In this document: one piece after another, positions 33,882 through 45,368 of the stretch | Position numbering within the stretch: position 1 is the first letter of the stretch | Layout: each line of letters opens with the position of its first letter | Assembly: GCF_029867415.1 (NCBI RefSeq) | Contig: NW_026705220.1 | Span: forward strand, 310,001-374,000 | From: Vicia villosa | Taxonomy: Eukaryota > Streptophyta > Magnoliopsida > Fabales > Fabaceae | Length of the DNA stretch: 64,000 bases | Direction: 5' to 3' | Made by a program: the position numbers and the translations under genes | The notes under the pieces: model-generated | The model's database searches: none | What the model saw: the letters and a program-made list of their open reading frames with translations, nothing else | What the model was told of the DNA's origin: nothing

Positions 33882-34903
33882 CTATAAGGACATATGAAGT
33901 TCGATTAATGCCTGTTGTCTTTTCAGTTCTTCGATCTCTGGCACTAGTTGATGTGCCGTCTCGAAGTGTCGAATCCCTGACTGCGCCACTTCAGTTAATT
34001 CGTCTTGATTGGTTTTTTGGATTTCTACCTGACGAGACTGGGCATCCTTTATCTTCCCTTTGAGTTGCTCAATTTCTTTTTTCCAAGCTTTGATATTTGT
34101 CTCACACTCTTCATATTCTGGTTGGTTCTTCGAACGCTCGAGCTTAAGGGTTTCAACCCTCTTCGTTGCATCGTTAGCAGCTTTCCATGAAGAACTGTGA
34201 GAAGTCATTTTTGCTGTGAGTTGTCTGTCAATATCCCGTTTTCGAAGGAGATTAGATTGGAGTTGTTCAATCAGAGAACTCAATAAAACAATGACTTCTG
34301 AGATTTCCACTGGAACAAGAAGTAAATCCACTTTCTTCAAAAGGTTGTTTAGGCCATAATATTTGGTGGAATCCTTGCTGAGAGCTTCGACGAGGTTGGT
34401 TTCAAAGAACCTCTCTCTTATCTGATGAAGGAGTTTAGTAATATCATCCTTGTCTCCAGTACCTGCCAAGACAGTCGAAGAAGTTCCAAGAGACGAAGCG
34501 CTATCGATACTCATCATGGTCTTGAGGAAGCTCACAAGATCAGTTTTCTTGAGTTGCTCTAGTTCTGAGGGAGTATGCATCGCAGGAGCTTGCTTCGAAG
34601 TAGTCACAGGACTGACCGTAATTCCAAGGTTCGAAATTTCATTAGAACTAGGTGTAGCCAGTTTGGAAGTTTCTTCTGCAGCATCTTGTTCAGATATAGT
34701 GTCTTCGCTGCCAGTTGGTTGTCCAGCTGCGTTACCACTATTCGAACATTGCAGATTTTCCTCCATAGTTTCATATTGATGAGTGGGTGGAGACTCGTCA
34801 TTTGAGTGGCTTTCTTCAGCAGACGCAGTCAGAATGATGGTTGTAAGAGGTTGATTGTCTTCGAGAACGGGAGAAAGCACATGATATTCATGTTGAGAAA
34901 CAC
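33882..34903 (-). CDS. Antisense gene 1, last exon: coiled-coil region
   Basis: About 340 codons ending in TGA. The first part is Ser/Thr/Glu-rich and unstructured. From about the middle it is a long coiled coil (KMTSHSSSWKAANDATKRVE, EECETNIKAWKKEIEQLKGK, ELKRQQALIELHMSL). It begins after an acceptor-like TCCATCACAG at 34904, in phase with the exon ending at 34980 (donor GTAAATGTC). Such coiled-coil tails are common behind plant mobile domains. Little more can be said about function. Confidence 0.6.
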
Positions 34904-34979
34904 CTGTGATGGACAGTCAGGATCGATTAAAACGAAAAGGCAGAAAATTCATCTGTCATTCGAAAGAGCAGACATTTAC

Positions 34980-35586
34980 CTCGAAGTTTGTCAAGGTCAA
35001 TGTGTAAACTTGAGGCTTTGAGATCAGAAGTAGCGGTACCAGCATCATCCTACATTTACAAGGTAAAAATGTGAGCTTAATCATTAGAATTAGAATGTAA
35101 AGAAATGATTAAATGATGAAACCCAAAATACCTTGGTCGGAATGTTGTCTGGACTGGAGTTATGACTCTCCATAATGGGGATAGTGCTAGCGGCCTTCAA
35201 GGAAGAGTCCTCGGAAGACACCTTGTCACTCGAAGAGGTGAGCTTCGAAGTCCCAGATCCCTTTCCTTTGGCTGAAGGGGTAGCAGCTTTTTGTCTTTTC
35301 TTTATCGTTTGTCTGGTGCGAGGAGGAGATTTATCTTCATCATCTGAGTCGGCTGTTGGAGGAGTTTTTTCGTTTTGAATGCGCTGGAGGTTTCGAGCTC
35401 TGAAGTACATATTAAAACCAAGTGAGTGACATTCATTAAATTTTACAAGCTAAAATATAAGGGATCCATGTACCGTAGGTTTTTTGCAAGTGGTGATAGA
35501 ATCACTCCCACTCGCCCTGGTAATTCTCGAAGTCCCAGAACCCTTTTGTACAGGGGCTTCCTTGATTTGTCTCTTTCGGGCAACAG
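34980..35586 (-). CDS. Antisense gene 1, middle exons (linker)
   Basis: Three short open blocks bounded by GT/AG-like sites: about 35474-35586, 35132-35399 and 34980-35049. They encode a charged linker with basic, nuclear-signal-like stretches (RTRQTIKKRQKAAT, AVARKRQIKE) and Ser-rich runs. The junctions at 35132/35049 and 34980/34903 agree in phase. The 35474/35399 junction does not by my reading, so an indel or a different splice site is likely there. Exon limits are predictions. Confidence 0.45.
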
Positions 35587-35652
35587 CTGTGAACAAAATA
35601 TAAATCAGTATTTCAATGAAAAAGGGGGAATTAGTCGAAGGATTATCTAAAC

Positions 35653-37732
35653 CCCAACCTTCAAGCAGTGGAGTTAAAACGCGGACATGCTCAATATCTA
35701 TATGAAGATGTCCTTTGAAAGTATCCAAGGTATGCTTAGTCGGGACCACTCGTTCAGCGTGTTTTTTAGTTTGTTCCTGAAGAATTTTCATAGGATTTCC
35801 ACACACAAACCAGTCTGGAAAAGGAGGACTTAAAGCCACACCAAAATCAGCACTTGGCAGTGGAGGGAATTTTGGAGGATTAAGTTTGAAAGCCACTTCA
35901 TAACGCAGTTCTGGTCGAACAGACGGGGGCAGTTTCAACTTATCCAGTTTAGCAGAAAAGTTTTCATGTAAAGTAACCGCAGCCTCGCAAACGGTCCGAC
36001 TAAGGTCATCAGGCCTGTAGATAGTTTCAAAGAACTTTTGAAATACTTGAATTTCTTTAATATGAGTCGAAGTACCTTTCTGGAAATTCTCCTGCACATC
36101 AGCAAAAGCTGCAATTAGTTCCCGAGTAAGGCTGTCAGCATCAAAGATTTGCGTAGAATAATAATCTGTCCACCATTGATGAAAATCTATGGTAGAATAA
36201 AAAGCAGGCTCGAAGGAAATAGGAGACAAAGTGGTGATGCCAACATATCGGGAGATTTTTTATTCATATTTATCTTCTGTCAGATGCGAAGTGTGTAGAC
36301 ACATGTGATTCCTTTTGTCATACAAACACTTCGGTTTGAGTTGAACCAGCCCAAATTATCTTGAAACCAGATTCGGTTGATAGCAGAGGAGACAGCAATG
36401 ACTTTTTGGAGATCGAAGTCGGTGATATAACAGCTTTGGGGTGAGGAAAGCCTCCCAGATGGCCATAGATTCAGCTTGTTGATCAGGAGAAGTGGCTGGA
36501 AATTCTCGAGTAAACCATTCGGGACCCACCTTACGTTGTACGGATGGAGCCATCGAAGGAGTGAATTGATGACGTTCAGCGAACATCATCATGAATGCCA
36601 GGAAAGTTTCACGAAGTTTGCCACTTTCTTCCTTTGGAGTTAGGTAAGCCAATGTTCGATCCTTTATGGCTTCACTTTCTTCATCCACGACATTTTTATA
36701 TGGGAGGTGAGCCTCGAAAGTGGCATTAAGCCATAGTTGCAACAGCCAGAAAGGACCAGCGAAAAGAAGAGACCCTGTTTTGTAGTTCTTAACAAGGTCC
36801 GTTGCCTCACCAAGATTCTCATAAAGAAATCCTAGGATTAACTGGCCTAGGTTTAACTTTATCCCAGCATTTAGCTGGTTAGCCATGCAAAGATATCTTT
36901 TTGCTACTTGTATGGACCTAGAGCAAAAGACACATCTCGAGAGCCAAAGTGCTAGAAACGCTATGTGTTCTTTGTCAGAAACGTCTGGGTCCGTTTCATT
37001 ATGGTATTGTTGAATGAAGGCAGTATAGGTGACTGTTGCTTCGTTAAAATTAATGGTGTCAGTATCCATGAAATTAGGGTCGAAGGTTTCCCCAGTTGGT
37101 CGAAGCCCTGTAATGGCAGCTACATCGAAGAGGGTAGGGGTAACCATCCCGCATGGAAGGTGAAAAGTATTGTGAGAAGCATCCCAGAAGTAAACTGACG
37201 CTACTAACATGGTTTGGTTATATTCTAAACCTGTTTTGGATAATTGGATTAAATCGTAAATGCCTAGTTGTTTCCAGAAAGGCGCTTTTTGCTTTTCTAC
37301 CTTCGTTAGCCAAGCATAATACAGGTCAGGATCCTTTGCTAATGGGATTGACCTAAATACTTTCACAAAATTGGTTACATAGTTTAACCTAATTTTTTCT
37401 AAGGCCAAAGGAGTTTCAATTGAGGTCTCTGTTGGGCTATCAGGGTTTGCTGAGACTGGGTGGCCTTCATCGTCTATCTTATTCTTGCTAACTAAAGGCC
37501 TAGTCTTGTAATAAGCAGGAAAGAATTTATTCAAAGAGGAGTTATTTTCTCCTGATAAAGGACCCATGAAGGCATGAGTTTTTCCTGAAAGTTCAAAGGG
37601 AATGATTACCTGAGAAGCATAGATGGCGCGCGCCTCTGCAGTATTTGGATTTGGTATGTGTTCTTGATCCCCTGTCTGCATAGGATTTTGAAGTTTTAGA
37701 ACAGGTTGAAGAACATTTGAAGAAGACGCCAT
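35653..37732 (-). pseudogene. Antisense gene 1, first exon: plant mobile domain protein
   Basis: Starts at ATG 37732 (MASSSNVLQPVLKLQ) and carries a plant mobile domain (PMD, found in MAIN-like proteins and in transposons), recognised by FWKQLGIYDLIQLSKTGLEY, FHLPCGMVTPTLFDVAAITG and FLALWLSRCVFCSRSIQVA. The frame meets TAA at 36356-36358 and another about 90 bp on. The same frame then continues (PAFYSTIDFHQWWTDYY, VRPELRYEVAFKLNPPKFP). Both stops are one C-to-T step from CAA. A short intron near 35587-35653 is possible. TATA at 37840-37847 and the shared module at 38031-38070 lie upstream. The gene probably came from a host or DNA-transposon PMD gene. Confidence 0.7.
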
Positions 37733-37839
37733 GGGTAAATTTGATTTGGGAAATGGGTTTGAATGTAACCGGAGATGTTCTTTTCTGTGAAGAGAATGAG
37801 GAGATAGAAGTGAAAGTTATATGGAGGTGGAAGTTCAAG

Positions 37840-37847
37840 TATTTAAA
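37840..37847 (-). promoter_or_regulatory. TATA box of antisense gene 1
   Basis: The minus strand reads TTTAAATA about 107 bp upstream of the ATG at 37732. A second weaker match, CATATAAC, lies at 37816-37823. Confidence 0.5.
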
Positions 37848-38030
37848 GGTTTAACGGAAACCCTTTCAAATCTTTTGGGTAAAAGCCAAGAGACACGCGA
37901 CAGGCGTTGATTTAATCCAACGGAGGTCGAATAATTATTAGCTTTACTCCTAGTATATAGGAGTAATGATCATGAAGTAAGACCAGAACGTGGGAATGTA
38001 AGTTATGAGAAGACATCTTTGAAAATGACA

Positions 38031-38070
38031 AGACGTTTTGGAAACGGAGTCATAAATGATTATGACGTCA
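38031..38070 (-). promoter_or_regulatory. Shared upstream module, copy at antisense gene 1
   Basis: AGACGTTTTGGAAACGG (38031-38047) matches 33515-33531 at 16 of 17 bases. TGACGTCA follows at 38063-38070, 15 bp further away than in the other copy. It lies about 190 bp upstream of the TATA box. Confidence 0.6.
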
Positions 38071-38160
38071 GTCAATAGTCTTGGAACTCTAAGAAGTAAG
38101 TAAAACGAAATCTTATTATAACAAGAAACGCCTATTTCTCTTGTTTTCGAAACAGGCATT

Positions 38161-38174
38161 TATTGGGGGCAATT
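38161..38174 (+). other. Polypurine tract of the Ogre/Tat element
   Basis: TATTGGGGGCAATT directly precedes the 3' LTR start TGTTAGCTG; it is the expected plus-strand primer position, although interrupted by pyrimidines. Confidence 0.7.
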
Positions 38175-38919
38175 TGTTAGCTGAAGATTTCGTTTGGAAA
38201 AAATATTCTTCGAAGGTTTGAAATTCGAAGGAAGATGGTTACTGATGACCATCTTTTTGGGTCAAAAATGGCTACTGATGGCCATGTTCGAGAATGATGG
38301 TTTAAGTTGGAGCGGAGACAGTTAGCACTAAAGTTAAATTCGAAAGGAATCATCTTTGGAGACTTAGACGTTTTTACGAAATATGTAAAGTAATGAAGCT
38401 TAACGTATTTTCGTGGCATTCTCGATTCTGATTACGTTGCCACGCGTCGAAAGAGGATTCAGGCGGGAGGATTTGAATTTCGAAGTAGTTTTTATAACTG
38501 CACAAAGACAGATGGCATCCCAAGGATTCTCGGGAGTAACGTGGCATCAGATTAGTGTAGGACCGTTAGGGTCGAATTTAGTATAAATAAGGGTTTTAGT
38601 ATTAGGATTCCGGGTGTTCATTTTGTACAAATCACTCACATATTGCTCAAGTATCAAGTGTTAAGAGAATGAGTTTCGCTGAGAAATGTACGTATGACAC
38701 CAACACCATTTTAAATACCTTTGTATCTTTCGTTATTCAAGTATCTTTTGATATTATTGCATTTCGTTTACTTTCTGTCATTTACATTCTTGCACTCTTT
38801 ATTTTCATTCTATTTAGTTTCGAAGCATTTAAGTCTCTACACTTTAAGATTCTTGCACTTTACAGTTTTTTTCTTATATTTTATCTTTATCTTACCTTTC
38901 GCTGATGTTGTATTTACGT
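38175..38919 (+). mobile_element. 3' LTR of the Ogre/Tat element, first part
   Basis: Near-identical to 12611-13354. It is interrupted after TACGT (38915-38919) by the element at 38920-52110. Short ORFs in its T-rich part duplicate those of the 5' LTR and are not genes. Confidence 0.92.
38915..38919 (+). repeat. Target-site duplication TACGT, left copy
   Basis: Exact match to 52111-52115, flanking the pol-less Ogre relative. Confidence 0.92.
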
Positions 38920-39055
38920 TGTAATACGGTGAACTGACTTTTACGAAATGTGCAGATAGCAAGAGTCGCCACCGACTTTTATTTTATCCAATATAGAAAG
39001 GCTAAAAGAACAGGAAAAGACCTTTTAAAAAGATTTTGAGCTCGGGGGGTAAGTT

Positions 39056-39088
39056 ATACAAAGGGAAGGTGTAAGGCACCCTTTGTAT
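39056..39088 (-). promoter_or_regulatory. Conserved LTR hairpin (3' LTR copy)
   Basis: ATACAAAGGG / CCCTTTGTAT with a 13-nt loop, about 140 bp from the LTR 3' end on the minus strand. Flanked by the CCATGGTTATCCATGG block as in the other Ogre-type LTR at 19021-19036. Confidence 0.7.
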
Positions 39089-40763
39089 CCATGGTTATCC
39101 ATGGGCTCTTAATTGCTTAGCTCACTTGTTTGTTTGAATCATTTGAAAAGATTTTGAATAAGAAAAGATTTTGAAGAAGAACTTTAGCTTGTAAATAAGC
39201 GTAGTCTTTTTGAAAAGATTCTTTGAAAAGAGGTGTGAAAAGTAATTTGAATTTTAGAGCAACCAATTAGTAGCAACTACCCTAAGTTTGAAAAATCGTT
39301 CTTTTAGCTTTTTGGGCGAAAGGATCTATCCATACCATGAGAGGGCAGGAAGTCTTTCAATTGGATGTTAAAGGGTCATCGAGAAATTATCGTTCACCAC
39401 AAGACTGTACCTTGCCATAAAAAAGGCAGGTAGTCTAAGGAAAGGATATAATAGTCATTGAATCTGTTTAGGCATCATGCGAGGATACCTTAGCAATAGG
39501 GACAATCACTCTTTATAAGGCAACCTCGGGGGAGTTTCAATAACTTTGAAGGCAACATTACATTAGGTATCCTCGGAATCGAGGGACTTTGACTATTTAG
39601 CATACTTAGAGGCAACAGGTTTATAAGGCAACAGGCAACAAAGGCAACAAGAGGGATTACCCTAAAGGTGTGTGTGTGGCACAATCACGTGGTTAATTCA
39701 GATATTGTTATCTTGTAATTAGTGATCTAATTTAGTTCAAGGCTTGCACTCCCTAAGATTACTAACCACAGCAGAAAAATAAAGGCAGAATGAAAATCCT
39801 ACGCTATTACAATAAACACCTGCGGGGATGGGGAATTAAAAGGCAAAGAATAAGAAGGAACAATAATTAATCAAAAAATCTTGAATGTCCTGATCTTCCT
39901 TGAACCTTCGATTGACCCGACTAATTGAGCTTTGACGGTTGGCTAACCCTGAAAATTGGAAAAAGAAAAATAAACACACAGGGTGAGTGTATGGCCAGTT
40001 CATTGATATTGAAGATAAAACCATAATTTCAAATCAGAAAGGCAAAAATAAATAATTAACTTAAAAGGCAAAAAATAAATATTTAAATTAAAAGTCAAAA
40101 ATAAATATTTAAATTAGAAGAATAGAATCAAGAACTTAGCTTTGATCCGATATGGCTCGTAGTCGGAGGAAATCCTGGTGCTAACCCTGAAAAACTACAC
40201 AAGAAAAACATTTTCAGTGCAGGCATGATCTTCGTAAACCTTGATTAGGTCACAAATTAACTATGATTAGTAGAATAAATAAAAAACCAAATTAATTAAT
40301 TATTGGTTTTTAATCTAATCACCTAATCCTAATATGTATTTTTTTTATAAAAAAAAATTATAATTAATTAAATAATTAAACAATTAATCTAAACATTTAA
40401 TTATTTAAGTCAATTAAAATAAATATTTTTAATTTGAATGTTTTTATTGAGAAAAAAGAAATTTATAGCAAAATGTTAAAATAGAATATAAATATAAAAA
40501 AAGTTTTGAAAGACTAGATATAAACAAATAAATAAAAACTATGTTATAAAAAATAAAAAAAATAAAAAATTTAGAAACACTCAGCTCATGTTCCGGTGTG
40601 GTGAGCTTGTGGAGGTGCATGGTGGTCCTTCGTATTCAGGTGCGTTGGATCCATTGAGAAGCTGATCGGATGGCTGCTGTAGCGAGGGTCCATCAGGCAC
40701 ATGCGTGAGCCAACCATACTGAATCTGCGAGCAACAAAGTTCATGAAAAATTAAAGGAAATAA

Positions 40764-40840
40764 ACGCAAGAGGCAGGGAACGAACCCCTGCCCTTGCGTA
40801 TGAAAGACGTAGCGCACTGCCAACTGAGCCAGTTACGATT
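40764..40840 (-). promoter_or_regulatory. tRNA-like sequence with A and B boxes (3' LTR)
   Basis: On the minus strand: A box TGGCTCAGTTGG (40820-40831) and B box GGTTCGTTCCC (40776-40786). The T arm pairs perfectly over six bases (GCAGGG/CCCTGC), and an anticodon-like stem-loop has loop CTTTCAT. The acceptor stem is not formed. Same sense as the LTR. The copy in the other LTR is at about 50710-50785. Confidence 0.6.
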
Positions 40841-41984
40841 GCTGATATTGAATTGGGCTGGGATTAATATAAGCAATTAAATGACGTTAATGAACTAAAA
40901 AAAAAACGCCCAGACTTTGTCTTCCTCGTGAAAACTAGAACTTTCAGCCACGGTTACTTCATGTTGCTGTGGACCTGTGTAAATCAAAACCAAAATAATA
41001 CTACAGATAATTTCAAGATAAAACCATGGATCAATGCGACATCGACCCCTGAATTCAACTGCGTTATTAGTTTCGTCCGATTTTGGCTCTAACCCGATTT
41101 CCCCAAAATCACGAACATGAACCATGGCTATGGTGATTCATAGTACCTGCAACTAAACTCCAATTAAACATCACAGATAGTTTGCAAACATCATTCTAAA
41201 CGCAATAGTACAATCCAAACATGTTTATGATGCACAAATTCGGCAATTCGATTTAAAAAAAAAAAAAGAAGAGGAAAACCGTGAGGTGTGAGACTGAGTT
41301 TCTGGAGGCTTCGATCAATGGAAGCGATATGGTTCGTTTCAGAAAGCCACGAGAAAAGCGTTTTGGATGCGTGAGAGAGCTTGAATTGGCCTCAAAATTT
41401 GTTTGCCACAGCACTTGAATTCACGGTTTGTTTTTTGGAACTCCCCTATCTTTCTTGCCGCGGCCAATCCTCTTCTTCTGTGTGATGCTGCTCTGTATTT
41501 ATAATGCCAAATTAGGTCTTTCAAATTAATTCCGGATTCAATCTTGTTAAATGCTGATTGAGTGATATTGAGGATGATTGAGATCTAATGTATCTGAAAG
41601 TTTGTAACCGAAACCGTGAATCTTGGATGTCCTCTTTTGCTTTGCTTTAAATCTGGTACTTGTGAGAAATCTCTTGTTGCAGCTTTTGACTAATTCTTTT
41701 ATAATAACAACATTAATAATGAAATCTACCTAAAATAAGAGAAATTAAAATTCTATAAAAACTAAAAAACTTTACTAAAAACGTGACACAAAGAAATTAT
41801 TATATATATATATATACATATATATTTTTTATTTTTATGATGATACTAAATCCTAATATAAAAATAGTAAGTGTTTATTTTATTTATTTAATGGTAATAA
41901 TATTATTATGGTAGTAATAACATAATAAAATTATAATTAAATGCAAAATGACATTAGAAAATAAGTTTAACATATGAAAGGAGG

Positions 41985-42056
41985 CGAAATTCGAACTCGG
42001 GTCTTTTCACCTTTGTACCTTTCACGCTTAAATTCTTACCAACTGGACCATGTCAA
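41985..42056 (-). promoter_or_regulatory. Second tRNA-like sequence, near the LTR start (3' LTR)
   Basis: On the minus strand: A-box-like TGGTCCAGTTGG (42039-42050) followed by GTAAGA, and B-box-like AGTTCGAATTT (41987-41997). It begins only about 55 bp after the LTR's 5' end. Weaker than the 40764 copy. Confidence 0.45.
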
Positions 42057-42113
42057 TTATCGAAATAAAAATGACATTTGCAAATATATGAGGGCAAATT
42101 TTGGGGTATGACA

Positions 42114-42126
42114 GCTGCCCCTGTTC
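42114..42126 (-). other. Polypurine tract of the non-autonomous element
   Basis: The minus strand reads GAACAGGGGCAGC immediately before the LTR start TGTCATACCCC. Confidence 0.7.
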
Positions 42127-42419
42127 AATCTTCTTGAACCTGAAGATGTAGAGTGGTTTGTATGCCAATAGGAATATGAAGGTGGAAGAGGATTGAACAC
42201 TAGAATACCCAGGAATTTGTCCTAACTGATGATGAAGGGACTCTTGTCGGAGATGGGCTTGAAGATGCCATCCAGGTGTTTGGAGAAGATGTATGATTGA
42301 GATGGTCTTGAAGATGCCATCCAACTTGATATACTTGAGAGTCAGAATGTGTCGTACGTTAGACTGTTTCTGAGGAATAGACTTAGGTTGAGTCGTACGT
42401 TAGACTGGGTCTAGTTTGC

Positions 42420-42660
42420 ATCAGCAGATGTCTGGAAAACCGTGCGTTAGGTTGAAGGATGAGTCGTGCGTTAGACTGAATCCAATTTGCATCCGTAGAT
42501 GTCTGGAAAACCGTGCGTTAGGTTGAAGGATGAGTCGTGCGTTAGACTGAATCCAATTTGCATCCGTAGATGTCTAGAAAACCGTGCATTAGGTTGAAGG
42601 ATGAGTCATGCGTTAGACTGAATCCAATTTGCATCCGTAGATGTCTGGAAAGTCGTGCGT
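42420..42660 (-). repeat. 71-bp tandem repeats
   Basis: Four copies with period 71, marked by AGATGTCTGGAAAACCGTGC at 42426, 42497, 42568 and 42639, in the non-coding interior close to the 3' LTR. Confidence 0.9.
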
Positions 42661-42699
42661 TAGGCTAGATCCTTTGTATTGAGAAGTATTTGTTAGAGA

Positions 42700-43065
42700 T
42701 TAATCGTGTCCACACCGTTCGTGATGATGAAATTTGATCTTTTGTCGTGTCAGCACCGTTCGTAGTAACTGAATTAGACTTTGGAGAAGTTGATCGTGTC
42801 CACACCATTCGTGATGATGGAATTAGATCTCTTATCGTGTCAGCACCATTCGTAGTAACTGAATTAGACTTAGGAAAAGTTGATCGTGTCCACACCGTTC
42901 GTGGTGGTGGAATTAGATTTCTGAGAGTTGATCATGTCAGTACCGTTCATAGTAACTGAATTAGATCTTTGGAAATGATCTTGTCTACACCGTTCGTGAT
43001 GATAGAATTAGACCTTTGAGCGTCGACCATGTCAGTACCGTTCGTAGTAACTGAATTAGATCTTT
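42700..43065 (-). repeat. 90-bp composite tandem repeats
   Basis: Alternating half-units CGTGTCCACACCGTTCGTGA and CGTGTCAGCACCGTTCGTAG, period about 90 for the pair (starts near 42705, 42795, 42885), then two decayed pairs. Confidence 0.85.
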
Positions 43066-45368
43066 GACAATTGGAGATTTTGTTTATCTGCTTGTACCTG
43101 TGTCTTGAAAAAAGTAAAGTTAGTCTTTATGCAATGTCATGATCCATGTATTATATGACGAGTCTCTCAAAGTAAATGAGAAGTCTATATGTTTATCATG
43201 AAGTAATGTAGGTAATGTATGAATACGTATGTGATGTATATGATGTGTGACTGATGTTTATGATTTATGACGTATGACTATGATTTATGCTATTTGACAC
43301 ATCTTGATTGAGAAGATGGATCTCCATGTCATTGTAATTTTGATGTTTGATTTTATCTTGTAGATGCTCAGTTGGGGATTTATGATCTCTGCTTGGGGAT
43401 GATCACTAACTTGATGTATCCTGACTGGGGATAAGAGAGATGAATAAACCTATTTGGGGAAGAGAAAAGTGTCGGGGAACCGCCAGTGTTGAAGATGTAA
43501 ACTCCGTTGGGGAGCCATGTCTTCGTCGGGACGAGAGCATTTGAAGGTATCTTTTTAATGATTACTCTATGGGGATATGATCTTGTGAACCCGGCTCTGT
43601 GGGGAGACAAGGGTGTCTTGAAAGTTGCCCCCAGTATTATAGTAACTACCATTCCTGGATTTGATTAGGACATACCAATGAATATTGATCGAAGTATCAA
43701 CTGGACTCGCATAGATTTGTCCCTGCTAGTAGGGACTTTAGAAAGATTCGCCTCGCGAGGACTTTATGAGATGTGCACTATGGGCGACATGCCCCTGGTA
43801 ATCGTAAACTTAGGATGATGCCCATGATTGTTTTGGCATCCTGAGAGATTCTTGGAATCTTGACTTGATTGCCCCAGATTGATTGGGAAATAGTTTGAAA
43901 CCCACTTGAGATGTATGCCTTTGACTGTTTGGCACTTGAGAGATTCTTTGAATCTTGACCTGATTGTCCCAGATTGATTGGGCAAAATGTGTCATGCCCC
44001 TTGTATACGTAGGAGACATTGCTTCTTGGAGTAATCTTTGTTGGTCGGGATAACTTGGAGTCATTAGTTGTACCCTGTGCAAATTCTTTCAGTTGCTAAC
44101 ATTTGAAATTATGTAGCAGAATTTGTTTAATAATGAATTCATGAGATGCAATGCATACGTTTGTCTTGAGTTCTTTAAAAAAACATTAAAACAAAAGATG
44201 TAAAAGTGTGATATTTGTAAAAACATGCTATTTTTGTAGAAGCGAAATATCGACTCAGCATTTTTGGTAAACCTTAAGGAGTCAGAGTACCTTTTGGTGA
44301 CAGTATGCTTTCGAACTAACCATGCTTCAGTTAGGACTTCCAAGGTTTATAACGTGGCTTGGTTCACGGTTTAAGAAACAAAGGATAACGGCTCAAAATT
44401 TGATTGCACCCACCCCTCTTCGTGATGATCTTCAGTCCTAAGCTCAGTTAATTCAACTTATGCATTCATGTTCCAAGAGACTTTTGGATTTGCACTTTTG
44501 ATAATGATGATGGTTCACAAGCAAAGAGAACTTTTGAGATGGCAGTCACTTCTTCCTTTTGGTAGTCACAACATTGTGTTGTTCAGGAATTTATTGACTT
44601 CTCTTCTTTCATCTTTTTGATATCCCTAACTTTTGCCTGAACTGTTTATTTTTGAGATTACAGTCAGCGGGATGCCTTGATTTTTGCCTAAGTCATCCTT
44701 TTGATTTTTGACTTAGCAGGCTTTTCTTTGTATATATGTTTTTTCATTTTTTTTCTTTTTGAAAGATATTGACTGCCTCGCTTAATGATTGATGAACCAT
44801 CATTTGCTTTTAATTGACATCTCGAACACTTCTTTGATGTGTGCGGACGAACACTTGTGCTTGAAACCTTTGTTGAAAGGTGTACGGAATGATTCTCTTA
44901 AAATAGAATGCACAGTCAAATTAATTGAGAACTACCCTTCCCCAGGTTAAAAATGCGGGTTTTTTCGTACAGAAAAAAAAACTCCTACTTCGAAGGCTCA
45001 AACTGGTTGACAAGGGATTAACATCCTTATATCTCCGCTGTTTAGGAATTGAAACAATGCCTGTACATCGTCAGCATAGTCCGCTCAAAAGCATACTGTA
45101 TGAGGTTGCGGTATCGTTTTCGTCATCCTCCCTCAAAAGGTATACAGCTTTAGCAGGAGTTGAGTATCATAAAACATATGCAAAGTAAAGATGCAATTTA
45201 AAATGAGTGATAGCGAAGTAAATTATTCAAGACAAACATATGCAATGCACTGATGATGATTATTAAGACAAATAATGTCTATCATAAGTCGAATGTTTAA
45301 ACAAACAGAAAAAGAAATTGCAACTGAAAGTAAATCTAATGATCTAAAAAAGTTCATCCTTCTAAACA
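43066..45368. other. Non-coding interior where pol would be expected
   Basis: 2.3 kb between gag remnant and repeats. No protease, RT, RNase H or integrase motif could be read on either strand, only chance ORFs. Stretches such as GGGATG and ACTGGGGAT recur loosely. Confidence 0.7.

Larger units (their letters stand above)
38920..42113 (-). mobile_element. 3' LTR of the non-autonomous Ogre-type element
   Basis: 3,194 bp. Contains the conserved hairpin (39056-39088) and two tRNA-like segments (40764-40840 and 41985-42056, minus strand). No genes; the ORFs seen here recur identically in the other LTR. Confidence 0.92.

Noticed and set aside
40764..40840. Functional tRNA gene on the minus strand
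   Set aside because: The T arm is perfect but no acceptor stem forms, and the same sequence occurs in both LTRs of one element.
43066..45368. Degenerate pol in the pol-less element
   Set aside because: No RT, RNase H or integrase motif could be read in any frame, so absence rather than decay is the simpler reading.
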